Counted from the stretch's first letter, positions 48,846 through 61,925 are shown. The stretch: 64,000 bases of DNA from Brachypodius melanocephalos (GCA_013398615.1 VZSR01000514.1:5806462-5870461); one strand, 5' to 3'. Numbers and translations: made by a program. The notes: generated by a model not told the origin, from the letters alone.

Positions 48846-51800
48846 GAATTATCAGATTATAAGAATTATCAGGCAGATGCTGTCAATTATCAGGCACATG
48901 CCAGAGCGAGGAGGAGGAGGAGGAAGGCTCCTCTGCATAGCCCTTTCTGCCAGAAAAACACCCAAACTTATCCTTAGATAAAAACCTACTACAACCTAGG
49001 AATTAATAAAAAGTGGATTTTTTTTTGCCATATCTCTGTGTTAATTCACAAAAAAACATTTGTGTATTTCCTGCCTAAGAGCTGGTGAAGAGATGCTTGA
49101 GTACTCCTGCACTTTTCGAGCTCTCCCATTCTCAGAAATTTCATATTTTGACATAACGTCAGCATTCCTCTCTGCCCCAGTTGCCTGCTTTTTCAGCCTG
49201 AAGTGAAAGGAGTCCCAACAATAATGGAGCTAAAAAATAAAGACAGCATGAATTACTATATTCTTCTCATGGTACAATAATGGAGAAAGGTCCCATGTTA
49301 GGCAGGGGAATGCATGTCACTGCTTCAATACTTAAGAATCAGAAGTGATTCAGTGCACAGAGCAAAATAGCAGCTGTGTTCAGATCTCAGCCATTCACTG
49401 GAGAGAAAGAATAGTTTTCACTCATAAAAATGAGTATGTGTCTTTATTCTGTCATGGGATAATGAGGCACCTTGGGCTTGATCCAAAGCTCCCTGAAATC
49501 CAGAGAAAGACTCGTGTTGGCCTCTGTTCACCCTAAACCAAAGAGGAGAATCTTTTGGAGTTGGAAGAGCTTCCCCTTGCTCTTCTTTTCTCTCCACACT
49601 TGAGTCCCACACCACTGCTAGCCTGCCCTATAAATGGAGACCACCAACAAATAAAATCTCTAAGGCTGACAAAAGGATGTTTAAAGCCATGTCAGCAATT
49701 TAAGCTACAAATCTCAGTGCTCACAGACACAATCTGCAGTGTAGGTGTCCAAGGTGCAGCTCTCTGCCATGGCATCCCACAGCAGGTGACAAGTCCCCAT
49801 GGCCTCAGGGCCACCCACCTGCAGCAGCTCCATGGGCACAACTGCAGGGGGAAAACAGAACACTGTCCTGCAGCTTGTGATCCAGCAGAAAACAGTAATT
49901 TCTCATGGAGGATCAGTTTTTATTCACTAGCATCAGACCATTCTTGAGGAAGGCAGCAGGAGCAAGGGCAGGATTGCCTCTTTTGGTGGCAGACTGCTCT
50001 GGATGGACCTAAAATTGATCCTAAGGCTGCAGCTGTAGCTTGTGTTAAGAGTAAAATCGAATCACCTGCACTGCCTTGAAAGCACCTAGCCATAAAAACC
50101 AGAAATCTATTATTTATTGTGACAGAACTATCACTGGGAGACCAAGGGTCTCTGACAGACCTTGCTTGTAATATATTGCCAGGAACATCCTTCTCGGATT
50201 TTTAAAAAAATGTTGCTTAGACAATTTAATGAAGAGACTAGTTAATTCTTTTCTGTAGGGAGGAGAAAACCCTGTTCCACCTAAACTCTTTGAAGACTTG
50301 TAGGGGCACTTCCAACTGCAGTCCAAAGTGGCCTGGAAGAGGAAGACCTCCAGAAACTTGTAGAGCAGGAGCTCTACAGTTGCATTACAGCATGCTCTTG
50401 CTTTTGTTTTGGAGTAGTGGTTTGTCTCTTTTCTTTTTTTCCCCCTTAGCTATTCTTCTTGTTGAAAAGTCACAGAAAGGGAAAGAAAAAAAGAAACTTT
50501 AACAGCAGCCTTCCCTGCCCCAACTCCACAGACAGCCATCTCACCAGATAAAGCACAGTCCTGGAAGGCTTCTGTGCTCTTCTGCCAGAAGCATTTGAAA
50601 AAAAAAACCAAAAAACATTTGGGCTCTTGCAGAACAGGGCACCATTTTTGAAAAGGTCTCTGCACTGAGAAAGACAATTGATTTTCTTCTTTTGGCCTCT
50701 TCCCCATGCAGCAATGTTTCATAAAGGCAGAGAAACAGAGAAAAGGATCCAAAAGGGAGCGTTAAATATTTCACTTTCCTGTTAGCTGGAAAAATCAAAT
50801 ATGACACCTCTCACCATCTAGAAGTTTGCTTCTGGCTCTCTCTTCTTCTGTTGAGTTTTGGGTTACATCTCATGTTAAAAGGCTTGGGGCAAGGAGTGGA
50901 TGAAATTAGAGGAAAACTCGATCTGGAGGCACGCTTGAACAAATACTGAGGAGAGAGAGTTTGGTCTTATAGCTGAAATACAATGCTGGGTTTGCTCTAG
51001 TGATTTTTCAGGTGGTGAGTTCCTTGCTGAATTCCGGGATTCCAAAGTAGAAGCTATCCAAAGATATTCCAAAGCATTAGGGAGCCACACAGAGCTGTTA
51101 AAAAAATGGGAGGTGTCAGTGGTCTTTAAATCTGCCTCTCTCTTTCCAGCTCTGTAAGTGCCTGCAGGGGAAGGTGGGAAGCAGGTACAACACGGAGGTG
51201 TTTTCTGCCCTGGAGATGTTGCCAGCACATTTCCTGTGAGGACTTTGGCAAGTGTTGCTGCAGACTCTGTACTGTGAGAACAGGCTCTGCTTCCTCTTTG
51301 CTTTGTGCCAGCAATGGCCTCTTGTTTGGCTGCATCTAGAATTTTGTTGTTACTGGTGACTGTTGGATGGAGAAGTTTGAAGGATGAAAATATGGGCTCC
51401 TGCTGCCAGCCTGCATGTGTTTGTTGTGAGATGTCTGAGCAAAGGGAGTTGGCTGATTTGGCTTTAGGAATCTGTTGATCCTGCTTTGTGCATCCTTGGG
51501 CCTACACATCAAATCTTACATTTAGTCTTCCATACACTACTACAGCTGATATAAATACAAACATATTTTAATATATCCCTTCTCACCTAGATGTATTTGA
51601 GTCCAGCTTTCAGTCTGAAATCCAGACATAACTGCGTATTACTTATTAAATTTCAGTACAAGACTTCCATAACGGTTTGAAAAGATTGTACAACAGCACT
51701 CTAGAAGAAATCTAAAAGATCAATGAGTACGACTTACTTTACATATACATATTTTTTAATTGATACATTAAATATTTTTCTTTTTGTCACTGCGTAGAAA

Positions 51801-53904
51801 AACGACAAGGTCTTATTTCTTTAAGGGGAGATTGGCAATTCACTTTTTTGCTCTCGCAGTACTGCAAATGCCTCCTCTTCCTAGGTCAGTAAAGAAGCCT
51901 CTTGATAGTGTTTTCTTATGGAGGTCATTCCCTAGCACGGAAGTACTTTATCCCAAATATTCGTTAAGCATTGAAATTAAATAGCCCTGCCCAAACATTT
52001 AAAAAGCTTTTAACTTGTTCACACCAGTTGCTCTACTCAAACCTCCCTTTTAGGGTTTGTAAAAGAAGACCAAAGCCCGCATCTGAACCCTGCCTTGTGC
52101 TGTGTTCATTCTGCTAATGCAAGGCTGCTGTGTCCCAGGATTGGAGACTCCAGTATCCCCTCCAAAGGGAGTGTGCCTGACTCAGATGGGAAGCCCAGAT
52201 CTACTCTCTGTTTGAATGGAAATGAGGAGCAAGGTCACAAGAACACCCCGAGCATTTCTGCTTAGTTTCTACCAGGCTCCCCCTTTGTCTGATTCTCCAG
52301 CTTTCCTCAGCTCTTCTAGCCCAAGAAATTCTCCATCACATCTCAAATGAAGCCACAATGTCCACTTGCAGTTCTGTTTTAGACTGAACCTTAACATTGA
52401 CCTCATTGTAAGCTGTGTTCAGGCGCTCTATGATGGGACATGTACTTTCATGGTTGCAAATGCCCACTGGATGTTTTTCAGGTCTCTGTGAAGAAGCTGC
52501 CCTGTTGTCCACGTCTTTGCCACCTTTTTTATTACAGGAAGATCGAAAAACAAAAGCTTGGCCTTCATTTACCCTTTTTACCATGCGAATCCACGTGTGT
52601 GTGTGTCTGTGGGGACGGGAGCTGCCTCTGCACGGAGCAGACAGACAGAGGAGCTTTTAGCTGGAATCACAAGGTTGTGAAACGCTCGATGCCTTGACCT
52701 GTAACATGCGACTGTAAATTCCTCTGCTCTTGTTATGTTTTCCAGGGGTCACGGTCTTTAGCAGTTTACTTAGTGGAGGAGGAGGAAAGAAGCCCTTTGT
52801 ATTGTTGAGCAGCAGACGAGTTTGCCTTGTCCTGGCAGCTGGCTCTGACACAGGGCTGTTCTCCAGGTGTTGCTTTGATGGACAGTGCCCCCGGTGCCCA
52901 GAGAGCAGCAGGGGTGGTGGCAGCCTTCACTTACCTGGCTTTGGTTAAAGAAGAACCCGTGGAGTCTGCCCGAATGGGACCCAGAGCTGCCTATCCGGTG
53001 TTTTCATTGCATTTCAGATGGAGGCTGAGCTTTGCTCCGCACTAATTGCCTGCAGTGGTCTGCTGAAGGGAACAACTGGGCGCTTGCAGTGGGAGGTTTG
53101 CATTAGCACGACATCCAGCAGCAGGTTTAGCGAGGCTGGAGTCCCGGGGTACAGACCTTTAGCGTCTCTGGAGCGGGGAGGAGCAGATGCTGCTTCATCG
53201 TGCTGTGATCTGTCTTTGTACAGCAGAGCAACCTGACACCGTGTGATCTCAGTGAGTCACAGCTCCCTGTCTCTGCCTGGGATGTTCCTACATCCACGGT
53301 TATTTTGGTATTCAGGGACACCACAGTGCTGAGTTAGGTACTTTGAGTCACATTCCCAGAACTGTTGCCAGCTCCTCTTTGGCTGGTGCCAGAGCAAGCC
53401 TGAACTCAGTGTTCCTAGTGCTGGTAAAAATAGCACCAGGATGCACCAAGTGTCCCTGGCACAGCCAGAACTGAAACTCCTGGGCTGGTCAGAGCTCCAT
53501 CTGTGTCAGAGAGCAGTCCATACCCAGTTTGCACCCTGCAGCACTGTGGTCAGGAGAGGAAGACGGTTCAGATCTGCAGTGGAGAAAACTCCAGGGCTTT
53601 TCATGCAAACAATTCACTCTCTCACTGCCTCAAAAAATACTATCTCTTCTGGCAACAGCTTGGAAATTAGAAGGAGCTATAGCAGAGCCCTAAGTGAGTG
53701 CTGGCAGCACTTGTTGTTTTGTGACACCTGGGCTAGGAAATACATTGTGTGAAACTGAATTCCGTTCGGATGTGAGGAAGTGGGAGAATAACCTGAGCAC
53801 AGCCAGATGTGACCCTCAACCCTGCTCGTGCAGTAATCCACATGCACACATCTCACAGATTTTCTGTACTGCTGTAGGTTTGAGATATAAAGGACTTCAG
53901 CTGT
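48846..53904. other. Unique sequence, nothing firm
   Basis: AATTATCAG occurs three times at 48847-48893. A short GAG run lies near 48910. GC-richer DNA at 52590-53300 contains acceptor-like words but no recognisable exon. No further interspersed repeat is supported. Confidence 0.35.
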
Positions 53905-53965
53905 TTGATTTTTTTAAAAAAAATTTTTGTTGGTTGGTTTTTAACTATTTGGTTTTTAACTATTT
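53905..53965. repeat. T-rich tract ending in a perfect 15-bp tandem duplication
   Basis: GGTTTTTAACTATTT at 53936-53950 is repeated exactly at 53951-53965, immediately after a T/G tract (TTTTTGTTGGTTGG). A recent slippage or short duplication event is likely. Confidence 0.9.
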
Positions 53966-54717
53966 TTTTTCCCCAGAAAAAAAATAGTCCTGCTGTTTTT
54001 GCCTTTACTAGAAAGTTAGGGTTAAACATGCTGCCTGGTGGGCCCTGATACCACTTGTACTTTTACTGAGAACTTGCCAAAAGGGCTAACTCAGGCAACA
54101 TCAAAAGTTCAATAGAAAAAAATAGGAAGATGAAGATATGAAACATCCTCTCTGTACCTGTATTATGGAAAACAAGGTGACAAAAAACCATGTAGGTAGT
54201 ATGGAAATGAAGGAAAACTACTAGACTTCTCCAAAATACTGATAAGATGAAGGTTTGTGTGCTTAAAATTTGCATGCAAAGTCGAAGTTATAAAAGAAAG
54301 TTTCTCATGCAAACATAGAAAACCACACCTCCATTCCCATATCTTTTTCTGTGTCTTTAGCTGTACATCTTTCCACCTTTTTAATTTTAAAACACTTGTG
54401 TGTTAAGCCTAGAATTTCCTGTGGCTACAAGGAATGGGGTCTGATTGATCATAATTAGGGACAGTCTAAATGAAGTGCTTGGACTTGCCCCGGGCACTTC
54501 TATCTGCAGGTGCTGGGAGCCCTTGCCAATGTGAATGACTTTTTGGAGCACAAGTGATTATTTACTGCTGAAGCAAGCCAAAGGCTATGCTTCTCCTTGC
54601 AGCTCACAGCCCTTGGCCTCCAACAGGAAATGTATTTCGTTTTCAAATCCCTCTCTGACCAAAAAAGAAATTCCAGCAAAACAGCAATAAACATTCAGAG
54701 AGTCTCCTCTTCTGTAG
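53966..54717. other. Unique sequence, nothing recognised
   Basis: Ordinary AT-rich unique DNA. No feature recognised. Confidence 0.4.
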
Positions 54718-54783
54718 GGAAAAAAAAAAAAAACCCAAAAAAAAAAAAACAACAAAAAAAACCCCCAAAAAACAAAACCAACT
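54718..54783. repeat. A/C-rich low-complexity tract
   Basis: Long A runs separated by CCC, C and CCCCC, ending in AAACAAAACCAACTC. It could be an expanded A-tail, but the upstream DNA is not a recognisable retrotransposon or processed gene copy. Confidence 0.9.
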
Positions 54784-55170
54784 CATGAGCTTGGGTTTAA
54801 AATTAAATATCCTGTGACTAATCTATTTTAGGACCGGGCTGGGGTCAATTTGTTGCATGTGGGGAGTCAGCAAGATGACCTGGGAGAGGGTTGCCACACC
54901 TTATTTGTCACCCACCCCACTTCTAGAAACTCCAAAAATCACCAACATGATGTTTTCAAACAAGTATTGCAAAAGGATTCGCTGTTTGATCCTCCTCTTC
55001 TCAGTTTGTCATTGATTTCCCCCATCAAAATAGTTTGTGCAACGAATCCCAGCTGTATTGCTGGCACTTTACTAGCCAGCAAATACAATCCAAATGTTAA
55101 TTCTTTGGAGCTGGGAGCTGCGTGCCAAGAAAGGAATAATCTGTGCAAGGCTAAACAAACAGTTTATTGG
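54784..55170. other. Unique sequence within a long open frame
   Basis: Part of a plus-strand open frame (54850-55506, about 218 codons). The predicted peptide shows no recognisable domain, signal peptide or repeat, and opposite-strand frames overlap it. I regard it as chance. Confidence 0.35.
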
Positions 55171-55171
55171 C

Positions 55172-55198
55172 GGGGTGGGGTGGGGTGCAGGTGGGGGG
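55172..55198 (+). other. G-quadruplex motif
   Basis: GGGG-T-GGGG-T-GGGG, a 7-nt loop, then six G. Four G-tracts with two single-nucleotide loops make this a strong sequence candidate for a parallel G-quadruplex on the plus strand. Confidence 0.8.
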
Positions 55199-55204
55199 TG
55201 GCTG

Positions 55205-57695
55205 GGCTCAGAAGCAGGCGAGCCCGACCAGAAGGACATCAAAGCTGCTTCTGTCACAAGACTCAGTCACATGTGATTTGTTTTCTCCCCCCGCTAATTC
55301 AGTTACATGTTGAACTACCAATATTCCCAGGCAAGAGTGTGAGAGCTTTCCAGCCCCAACACAGCGGGCAGGCGAAGCAGATGTTTGCGCCCTGCTCATC
55401 CCAACTTGCCCTCGTTGTGTTTTTTGGGATGTCAGGGTGCGATGGACACATGCAGGGCCAGAGCTCCAGCAGCCAGGCACTCTCTACACCTGCCCTTGCT
55501 TTATGAATGGAGCACATGAGGCAATTTGAAAGTTAACGGTGGCATTTCTCTGGCAGCTGATGGGAGTGTGGCAGGGCTATTCTAATGAGATTTAAACCAA
55601 TAGATTTCAATTACCTTGTTAAATCTTTGCACCTTCTGCCTTTCTCTCCCACGTTATCCAGGAGGTCAAGACCAGAAGCAGGATTAAAGCCTAAATCCCC
55701 CGAGTCCCAAGGCAGCAACAGTGCAGGCCACTTACTGCACATGCTACTGGATCCTGACCCCAGCTATGTGCTGCAGTAATCCACTTTGCAAATTTTGGGC
55801 CAAAGCCAGGGCAGGATCCTGGGGATGTTGCCCAGCCAGCTCTCATTCCTCTTCCAACCTGCTGCAACGTTGCAGCATGCTGTCTGGACTTTTTAGGGGG
55901 GATGGGGGAAAAGATTGGATTGTACTCGAAACCTGAACCCAGTAAAACACACAGAGAGAACTTCGAGTCTTAGTTTTTAAAATAAAATATCTACTCATAT
56001 TTGCAAAAGCCACATGCTGAGGAGATTATAGGCACAGGTCTCTGCTTCTTATTCCACTTCTCAGATGCACTGACAGAGCAGGTATCTCCACTTTTCCATT
56101 CCTTCCCATTGCAAAGAGGGTCCTTCCCACCCGGGCGTGTGCCTTCACCGACACCATCCCTGCTGGAGACAGTCACCCTGCAGACACGCCTGCCCAGGCT
56201 GCAGCTCAGAGGAGATGGAAGGATTCCCTGGCCACCCTCAACATGTGTCATTGCACAGACAGGGGAAGGGAAGGGCCTGCAGCATGATGGTTTAATAAGT
56301 AAAAGACAGGAAAAGTCACAGGTGAGGGTGTTGTGATGACAGGATATGGAGTTATATGCGTAAGCAGTTAAGTCTGTCGGGGGTTAATCTAACTCAGGTA
56401 CTGATGTGGGCATTTAGATAGTGGATAACTCACGCTGTCATTAACCTGTCAGCATTACAGCAGGAAGATTATATCTTCACAAGTATGTATTGATCTGGAA
56501 AGGGACGTGTTAGGCATGACCAAGCTTTTTATGTACTGTCTTTTACCACCTGCTTTTCCCCTGATCAAAGATGTTTGATGTGTGTGGTCAGTGCAAAGAA
56601 AGCCATGTTTTCCTCTAGGCTGGAGAGATGTTTCTCTTTGTCCCCTTCCCATTATCTTGGGTGCAATCTAAATATCTGGTTACTTACACAGATAGGCTTT
56701 TCATGCTGATGGAGCAGGGAAGATGAGATTGGTGTCTCTGGAGACCAACCACAGACTTTTACAGAGAAATTTGCAAAATTGCTCTGTGTGTGCTATGAGC
56801 AGCTCAGGTGCAGGACAGCTCTGAACTGGGAGCTGAGTGTGTAACACAGGACTTTACTGGAGCTAGTAAGTCTGTTCTCAGCAGGTGACTTGCTGGCTCA
56901 AGGATTGAGCAGAATTGGTTCCTCCAAGCATTCAGGCCTTGGGAAGAGTTTGCCAAGGTGTGCTGTCTAGAGATGCATTCCAGTATCTGGTGTCTTCCAC
57001 AGAACATCAGAAAATGAAAGTTTGTGGTCTTAATTTGAGAGAGGCTGGGCAACCGTATGCATGACACAAGGAGAGGGCAAAGGTTATAGACAAGAGTTAC
57101 AGCCACTAATGTCTTCTTATTTAAGTGTACCAAAAAGCTACGATGAGGGACCTTTGCACTGGCAATTCCATCTAGGGTAAATGGTCTTTTACAGGCAACA
57201 GCATTCTTCTTCCCCAAGCACCCAGCCCTTTGCAGGGAGGCAGCACTGCCTTGCTGGGGCCTGTACAGTCATGGCTATTCCTTGTGCATGGGCCACACAA
57301 TGATATAACACAAAAAAAAAAAAATAAATGGAGAGAGGAAGAGAAATGAGTATTCTTAACAAAAACATAAAAAGACGCTAAGGGCCAGGCTGTTTGTGGT
57401 GTGCTGTTTGAAAGCAGGCGGGCACTGGGCTGTTGTTACCAGCCTCCATCATTTGAGGGCACCCCAGCCTTTGATGCTGGCTGCAGGGAGAGGAGCAGCA
57501 TCACCCCTGGTCCTGGCAGGGCTGCCTTTCACTGAAATGCTCCCTTCCCTCCAGCCCTCCAGGTCAAGGCTGCTGGGACTCCCTTCTTTACTGATGACAG
57601 GAGCACATGCTGGGCTGGCAGGTCACCAGCCTTATTGGTGTGTGGGGGATTGGAGGTGAATTGCCTAAAGGAGGGAGGCACTGGCATGCCAGGGC
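55205..57695. other. Unique sequence, nothing recognised
   Basis: Mixed composition. An A run lies at 57312-57324. Overlapping open frames on both strands have no recognisable product. Confidence 0.4.
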
Positions 57696-57699
57696 TGCT

Positions 57700-57926
57700 A
57701 TTGATTAATGCTAATTATCATTTAATTTAACCTCCAATTGGTTTTAATCAATTGTCACATACATTCTCCGTGAGTATGATTGCAAGGATGGTGTACAGTA
57801 AGGAGGATAATTGTCTTGAGCTCTTCCTTGCTGGCCAGATGGCTATTTTCTATCCCTTTCTTTTGCTTTTAACGGAGCTGGGTGAATAATTTGTTTGCCT
57901 AAATCAGTTGCTGCTGCTGCTGCTGC
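57700..57926. promoter_or_regulatory. Homeodomain-core cluster followed by (TGC)6
   Basis: Within 57700-57755 there are at least six TAAT/ATTA cores (TTGATTAATG, CTAATTATC, TTTAATTTAA, TTTTAATCAATTG) and a perfect CCAATTGG palindrome at 57734-57741. Even unique sequence follows, ending in six TGC units at 57909-57926. The density of homeodomain-type sites is the strongest of any block here and suggests a developmental enhancer, but that is inference from motif content alone. Confidence 0.3.
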
Positions 57927-57929
57927 TTC

Positions 57930-60655
57930 TTGTCCCTTGGAACTATCTGTGAGCATAGTTTGAGTCTGATGCCTCGTGCAGAATTTCTCATCACACAATA
58001 TTGGTTCTTGGTCTGTGCATTACAGCCATTTGATCCTGAAAATTCAAGCAGGGTGGTTTCACTTTAATCAGGCATGTGGTGGAGTCTCATGGCCCTGGCC
58101 CCACTGTTGCTGTCAGTCATAACTCTGGGGACCCAGTTTTGCATGAATTTTCTATTACTGCTTCTTTAAAAAGTGGTCACAGTCATGTTTCTGTCACCCA
58201 GAGTGTTTTCCCTTCAAAGGGGGAAAGCAGGGAGAAGGTGCAGTTACATCTGTTCCTTGGGATCATCGTCTCCAGGGCTTGAATGCAGGCTACAGCAATA
58301 AGAGAATGCCAACTCAACTTCTTCTCCCCAAGGGCCAGCTCCTCTCTGTTACAGCACCAGCCCTCTTAACATTCTCCTCTGTGGTCTTCCCACTGAAGCT
58401 GGAGAGACTGGTTTTGTCTGAATATTGCCATGACAGCCTGGCCTTTCCATGTTGCATTTGAATGGATGGTCACAGAATATATATAATCAGAGGCACTTGT
58501 CCAATGCTAATAATAGCTCTGTCTGTCCAAGAGAATTACAAAAAAAGTATCAATTCATTAATCACCCCCACTGTTTTTGTGTACATTACTGATGAAACAT
58601 CAGGCAGTGTTCCCTGAAGGTCAGTAAACTGGGGCAGTTATCCAAAATTACCTTCTGAGATCTCTCTGAAAGCTAAGGGGAAAGTGAGCAGAGCACAGTC
58701 CCATCTATTCTTGACGAGGATCAAAAGCGACTCAACAATACCTCAGGGCATCAAAGACAGCTGATAGATCTAACAATAACATCTTGGAGCCCTGATATTC
58801 ATCTGTAACCTGGGCTGCCCGTGCAGTGCAGTCTCTGTGCTCCCCTCTGTCTGACACGGGTCAAGGAAGGCTCAAACTCTCAGGCACTCGGGGAATTCGC
58901 TTCCCCTCTCAACTTTCTCATTAACCATGCCCACACTTGAAGAACAGAAACAGCACAGCCCCATCCCTAACATCCAGCAATAGCTTGTTTTGGCACCTTC
59001 TCTGCACCTTCCAGAGGTATCTCCCATCCGCTCTGTTGTGGTTTCAGGTGGGGCAGTTTCCTCCCCCAGCCCTGCCACCAGGGCTGATCAAAGCCATGGT
59101 GGACAATGCAGGTTAATTCCAGCTGGTGGCCAGGTCACGTCACTGCCACCAGTGCCACTGCCCATCTTTGAGCCTCTGCTGTGACCTGAGGTGAGGCAGT
59201 GGCAGTGTGGGCAGGTGGATGTGGCCATGGCCCCTCTGCTTTCTGCTGGCCAGGCTCTCCACATGGGTACTTGGCCTCCAGGGCATTTCCTCCCTTCCCT
59301 TCCCTGCAGAAGACAGGAAGAGCCTCATTGCTGAATTACTCAGAACCTCCCCTGCAATAGAAATCCAAAGGAACTCGGGTGCTTTGTAGGAAACATACAG
59401 TTCATCCCAGGATTATGATCTGACTTGTTAATTTTTTAAAGTTTTATTTTAGAAAATAAAAGATCACCTTATGTGTACAGCTGAGCTCTTCTTCCTCCTA
59501 CGCAGCCCATTCTGTCCCCAATGGGTCAAGCAATGTGGGCTGACATGTCCCAGGCAGATAGTTATATCTTGGTTCAATGTTATTTTATTATAACCATTTA
59601 AGTTACAGGAGAACTTCAGTGAAAAATAAGACTATGGTAAAGCAAATGCATTGCTCTGTTGAAACGAAAGCTGACCCCTTGCTCGCCTTTGTGCACGGGC
59701 TGGATAACAAACCCACTGTAAGATTAAAATGAAAAAAGAAGGAAAGCCAAAGCTTGTTTTGTTCATATAAACATGGGACTTTCAATTTACTTTTCACAGA
59801 GCTTTGACTGGGCAACAGAAATGTGAGATATCTCACAATGTTCCCTTGGCATAACACGGTGCTTTCAGCCTCATTATTATTGCATTATATGTAGCACATC
59901 TGTTACTGGTCAGGAGCCAAACTATTTAATTCTATTAGATACATCTACACAGCTAAGTGATAATCTACACCAGGTTTATGGAACAAGCACTTAATTCTTG
60001 GCAGGGAGCAGCTCAAGACTTGATACAAGAGCAACAGAATATATGCAGTGTAGATCAGTGTCAGAAACTGGCCAGAAATCATTTCTGCATTCTTCAGCAT
60101 GCAGGCATTCCAGTGTGGGAAACTATTCATTCAATTTATTGTTCTAACATCTGTAAGTTATTGGGTGAGGGGGAGGGGAGAGGGAGAAGAGAAAAATGCT
60201 CAGAGGGAAAAACGTTTACCTAACAAAATACTAACTTATTCAGGGGGTTTCATGTCAGCACTCTGTAAATAATAGGAGCCTTTTAATGCACATATGGTAG
60301 TATTTACTTTGTGGAGAGGTACACAGAATCCTGCCTTGCTCAGAAAGTTTTGTGCCCCAATGCTTTTTCCTGAACATATTTTGTCTTAATCCATCTTTTA
60401 TCTTGCTGAACACAAGTACCAAAAGCAAAGTCACATTTAGGTTGCCTCTGCTCAGAAGCACCCCTAGAGCAAGCTGAACGTCAGGATTTGGGGTTGAAAG
60501 AAAGAGCTCAGTTCCTCAGCTCTGCTTCCCTTGCAGGGCACAGCACTGCTCCAACATTTGATGGCTGGCAGTTTGGATCCTTTTTCCCTCCCCTCTCTTC
60601 AAGACCCTTCCAAACTTTGAGAGGAAGAAGCCCCAAGCCATGTGTCCTTCCCAGA
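57930..60655. other. Unique sequence, nothing recognised
   Basis: No interspersed repeat, exon or RNA gene supported. Confidence 0.4.
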
Positions 60656-60659
60656 AACA

Positions 60660-60815
60660 AGTAAACATGGTTTTAACCCATTTTGGAGGGGAGGAGGAAG
60701 GGCACTGGGAGGTGATGACTTGCTCAGGGTTGCACAGGATGTCTGCAGTGGAGTGGAACAGGGGCCAACTCTGAACTGTCAACAGTTCCTCTACCTTTAT
60801 CCACCAGGCCATCCT
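60660..60815 (-). mobile_element. MIR SINE
   Basis: Read on the minus strand, the order is GGCCTGGTGGATAAAGG, a GTTCAGAGTTGGCC segment, CTGTTCCACTCCACTGCAG, CTGTGCAACCCTGAGCAAGT, then CTCCAAAATGGGTTAAAACC. This follows MIR from its tRNA-derived promoter part through the central domain (TGTGTGACCTTGGGCAAGT) to the TGTAAAATGGGG region. MIR is an ancient, L2-mobilised SINE shared by amniotes. It is rare and highly diverged in birds, so a copy covering most of the element is notable. No activity is expected. Confidence 0.75.
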
Positions 60816-60847
60816 TCCTTCCTCTATGCTGAAGAGTTGAAACAATT

Positions 60848-60885
60848 CTAAAAAAAAAAAAGAAAAAAAGAAAAGAGAGAGAGTC
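60848..60885. repeat. A-rich / (AG)n tract
   Basis: A runs broken by G, grading into AGAGAGAGAG. It lies just right of the MIR but on the promoter side of that element, so it is not its tail. Confidence 0.8.
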
Positions 60886-61925
60886 TCCACCTGCAGACGT
60901 TTCTGACCTTCCACTGACAGGGCTTTTCTTTTCCTTTCCTCCTTCCCCTCATCCATTATTTGGTCTCTCAGCAGAATTAATTGGATCTATTTCTCAAGGA
61001 AGTGATGTCAGGAGACCTGGGTGTTCCAGGAATAGTTATTTCCATATGATTTGAGCAGGTTCTTACATACTGTGACACATGCATTGTAATTTAAACAGAT
61101 CTGGTTCTTCGGACTGAAGGCCATTTATAAGAGTCTCCAGCTGGAGAGGAATTCATTTACTCATGGCCTTTGGGGAGCAGCAGCAGCATCCTTAACTCTG
61201 CTGTCTCCTCCAATACGTGGTGTCTGAAATTTCCCTGAACTGTCTTATCCTGAGCCTGACCCTACCCAGATAAGAACACCTATTGATTTCAGAGGTCCTG
61301 CTCTGCTGTGGGTGAGCTCCACTGCACATTGCAGGCAGCAGGCTCATAATACCAGTGAAGTCATTTCTGGTCATCACTGGTGATACTTGAGTTTTTGTAA
61401 GAAAACCCGGTCCTTGCACCTGAATTTGCAAGCTGAATCCAGGAGGATAAAAGCAAGGCTCTGAATGAAGGCAAAAGGCTGTAATGCTGAACTGTATTTA
61501 GGCTGTGAGCTTTGGGGACAAGCGCTGCATTTATTTTTCCCATGGAGTCTTACAGCATCTCATACAGTCGGGTTCTGGTTCAGGACAGATGTCTGACATG
61601 CAACTATAGTGCCAAAATAATATCATTAAATATCAGTAATAACATCAGGAGGCAATAAATAGTAATAAAACCTTGGAGGGGGGCCAAGTAGAAGGGTCTT
61701 CAAAGGCTGTGCTGCCCCCTGCTACTCTTGATCCTGAACTGTTCATGGTTTTCAACCCTAGGAGAAGTGGAGACATGTCAAAGAAACAAAGCTCTTGCTT
61801 AATGTGTGATCACAGCACCTGGGGATGGGATGAGGAGGGAGAAAGGTCTGTGCCCCTACACCTTCCCCTCCTGCCCCGTGCAATGTCCCTCTGACCACCC
61901 AGAGCAGTGCCAGGTCTTGTCACCG
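60886..61925. other. Unique sequence, nothing recognised
   Basis: Ordinary unique DNA. No feature recognised. Confidence 0.4.

Noticed and set aside
48900..48930. GAG-rich run as a possible coding repeat
   Set aside because: Short purine microsatellite with no open frame context.
52730..52948. Possible exon after an acceptor-like TTATGTTTTCCAG
   Set aside because: The peptide is glycine/serine-rich without family resemblance and no matching donor is clear.
54850..55506. Longest open frame (about 218 codons, plus strand)
   Set aside because: No domain, signal peptide or repeat is recognisable, opposite-strand frames are open over parts of it, and it spans a G-quadruplex tract. Most likely chance.
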